Source: Trichoplax sp. H2 (Eukaryota > Placozoa > Uniplacotomia > Trichoplacea). Taken from it: a stretch of 64,000 nt of DNA. The notes under the pieces were generated by a model. That model was not told where the DNA came from, did no database searches, and was given only the letters and a program-made list of their open reading frames with translations. This document shows, piece by piece, positions 62,241 through 64,000 of this stretch. The DNA is taken from the NCBI GenBank assembly GCA_003344405.1, contig NOWV01000051.1, positions 186,001 to 250,000 on the forward strand, read 5' to 3'. Both the position numbers and the translations under genes were made by a program. Within the stretch, counting starts at the first letter, position 1. Each line of letters starts with the position of its first letter.

Positions 62241-62974
62241 CAGATTCTAATTATTGGAAAAAAAATGTGTTATCCCTTAATTGTAAAAGGACGTCGATTA
62301 TCTGCCTCCCTACCTATCTTAGTAACGCCTACTGAACTCGTCGGAAGTAAATCTATTTCAGCAAGCGTAAAATAGGACTAAAAATAGAAGGCAAAATCTT
62401 TTCTTTCTACCTCGACAATAGACAGCATCCATAGTGTCATGGACTGCATGCCTAATGGACTTAATGATACAGTCCATTATGTGAAGAGGAAAGACAGGAA
62501 ATGGACATAAAGATACACCTGGATAACACTCTCCAATAGCATGCCATGGCAGAATCGATTTTACTGCATGCAATCTTGCCTTTCCTTATCTTGGCTTGCG
62601 GTAGAATACTGCCGCTATCCTAGTGCTATACCGTACCATACAGTCGATGATTGCCTATCGGTCAAGACGAATCATTGCTCGCCTTTCCATCGTCAAGTGG
62701 GACGGACGCTAATCAACGCCGATTTAAAATCATCCAAAGCATTCTAGCCATGATCATTTAAATGGGATTGATCGTAAAACAAGATAGCAAATCACCAATT
62801 ACGTCATGATGCTCCAGTAAGATTGTATTGATCATCGATTTATCCCTATTGCTACTCGATTCTACGCGTTGATTGGAATCGCAAGCCAGCAACATTATCG
62901 TTTTGTCGACAATTTTCATTCATTATCCTTTGTTGAAAGCTTCCATGGCTTTCGGTTGTCTTCCATCTTGGACA

Positions 62975-63579
62975 ATGTTGAAGACAGTTGTAGTTTATCC
63001 TAGGATAAGTTATAATGGATGGATTATAATTTTGATTTCATTCCTATTGATATTGCCGACAACGTGGACATTACCAGGTAAGCTAGGAGAATAGCGATAC
63101 TGGATGCTCGAAAAATGATTCTTTCATTCCTCCATCATCGCTAGTTAATATCAATTAACTTTCCATCGGATAGTGCATTCAAAAAATAAAAAATGAACAA
63201 ATATCCACTCATGTATATGTCGATATCCCATTTTGGATTACAGTTGTGCATCAATCAACTTGATCAACATGGCTATCAACTGATGTTGATTCATGTTTAT
63301 TTGCAGTACTAATCGCTTGAAATTCAACATCGATCTAGTTTGATTTTTCACCTTCATTCTTCTTCATCATTTCAATACAACGGTTACTTTAAGCAAAACT
63401 GATTTCTATTCTATCTTGGTGTATGGTCCATCCCTTTCTAGGGTCTATCCAAGATGTCCATATTGCTAACCAGAAATTCACTACCACAACAACAAACCTA
63501 CCTAGCCAGACATGGTCATCGCCAGATTTTGATGCCAACGGTAGAATCTACAATCAATCTACCAATTGCACTCTTCCAG
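62975..63579 (+). CDS. N-terminal exons of a secreted or membrane protein, 3' end outside window
   Basis: Exon one (62975-63077) encodes a classic signal peptide: a short basic start (MLKTVVVYPR), a hydrophobic core WIIILISFLLILP and a polar TTWTLPG end. After a GTAAGC donor, exon two (63442-63579, acceptor TTCTAG) continues in frame with 45 residues rich in Thr, Asn and Ser and two overlapping sequons (NQS, NCT), ending at a GTAATC donor. Both donors are in phase 1, typical of extracellular modules. An upstream in-frame ATG (near 62945) is possible. No domain is identifiable from this much, so product and later exons are unknown. A micro-exon at 63755 is possible but not supported. Confidence 0.5.
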
Positions 63580-64000
63580 GTAATCGTCTTCATTCATGAC
63601 ATTAGTCAATGCTTGCTAACTCGTCGACATGACAGCAAAATACTCGCTTGATTACACTTATTTTGATGCTCAATGAAACACTATTTCCCATTGCCATCCA
63701 TAGCAATCGATGGCAGTCTTAGCATGACCCATTTTAAACTTCTAACTATCCCTGTTTTCAGTGGATCAATTGACTGTATATCCTTGATCATCATGCTGTT
63801 GATACAAAATCAATCGTGATGTTGTGGTTTAAATTTTTGTTTTGGCATGTTATTGTCCCCGATGATAATATTATAATTATCATTGCATCTCCTTTTTCTT
63901 TTCTTTCCATTTCATTATTTTCTTCAACCGATTACTTTTATCAAACGATTCAACGATGATGAGGCTAAGCATAGACTACGAGAAAAAGACCTCATGTAGA

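Larger units (their letters stand above)
45191..62974. other. 18-kb gene-poor region with repeats
   Basis: No complete gene was recognised. Up to about 59 kb it is strongly AT-rich; from about 59.9 kb the composition becomes more balanced and tandem arrays dominate. The receptor ectodomain exons may be hidden in the left few kilobases. Open frames of 60-113 codons scattered here show no domain and no consistent exon pattern. Confidence 0.5.

Noticed and set aside
63013-63077. Alternative frame MDYNFDFIPIDIADN as the first exon of the last gene
   Set aside because: Its phase leads to an early stop in the exon at 63442, whereas the signal-peptide frame joins cleanly.
1-64000. CRISPR arrays, tRNA or rRNA genes, transposase or reverse transcriptase
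   Set aside because: Repeats present are abutting tandem units without regular spacers, and no cloverleaf, rRNA segment or mobile-element enzyme motif was seen on either strand.

Overview
The window looks like nuclear DNA of an AT-rich, early-branching animal, best guess a placozoan (Trichoplax/Hoilungia type). The basis is animal-type families (organic anion transporters with a Kazal-like loop, a class-B2-like 7TM receptor, alkaline ceramidase), the standard code, short GT-AG introns and about one gene per 9 kb. The species is inference; no marker gene is present. Only seven protein genes are supported, and most of the remaining DNA is AT-rich and rich in decayed local tandem duplications.

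Layout. 1-1610 (+): the last nine exons of VPS39, a HOPS tethering-complex subunit. 3458-7805 (-), 20849-24077 (+) and 27601-31146 (+): three complete six-exon OATP/SLCO transporters, called A, B and C here. Their four internal exons have identical lengths (407, 176, 157, 176 nt). A and C are near-identical at the protein level but in opposite orientation; B is more diverged. A fourth copy survives as a relic near 33.9 kb. 36287-37120 (+): an intronless alkaline ceramidase with all metal ligands. 39473-44775 (-): a 7TM receptor of the adhesion/secretin class, pieced together from eleven small exons with compatible reading phases, including a 20-nt micro-exon; its ectodomain is unresolved. 62975-63579 (+): the first two coding exons of a secreted or membrane protein that runs off the right edge.

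The intergenic DNA holds at least a dozen tandem arrays, from 2 x 230 bp to about 12 x 80 bp. Around 60.3-62.3 kb three unrelated arrays lie side by side, two with long G runs. A 20-N assembly gap at 52044-52063 is flanked by a 320-bp near-identical duplication and may be an assembly artefact. No tRNA, rRNA, CRISPR array or transposase gene was seen.

The genes do not form one pathway. The OATP cluster (uptake of amphipathic anions), the ceramidase (sphingolipid turnover) and VPS39 (late endosome/lysosome tethering) are all membrane or lipid genes, but I see no evidence that their closeness is functional.
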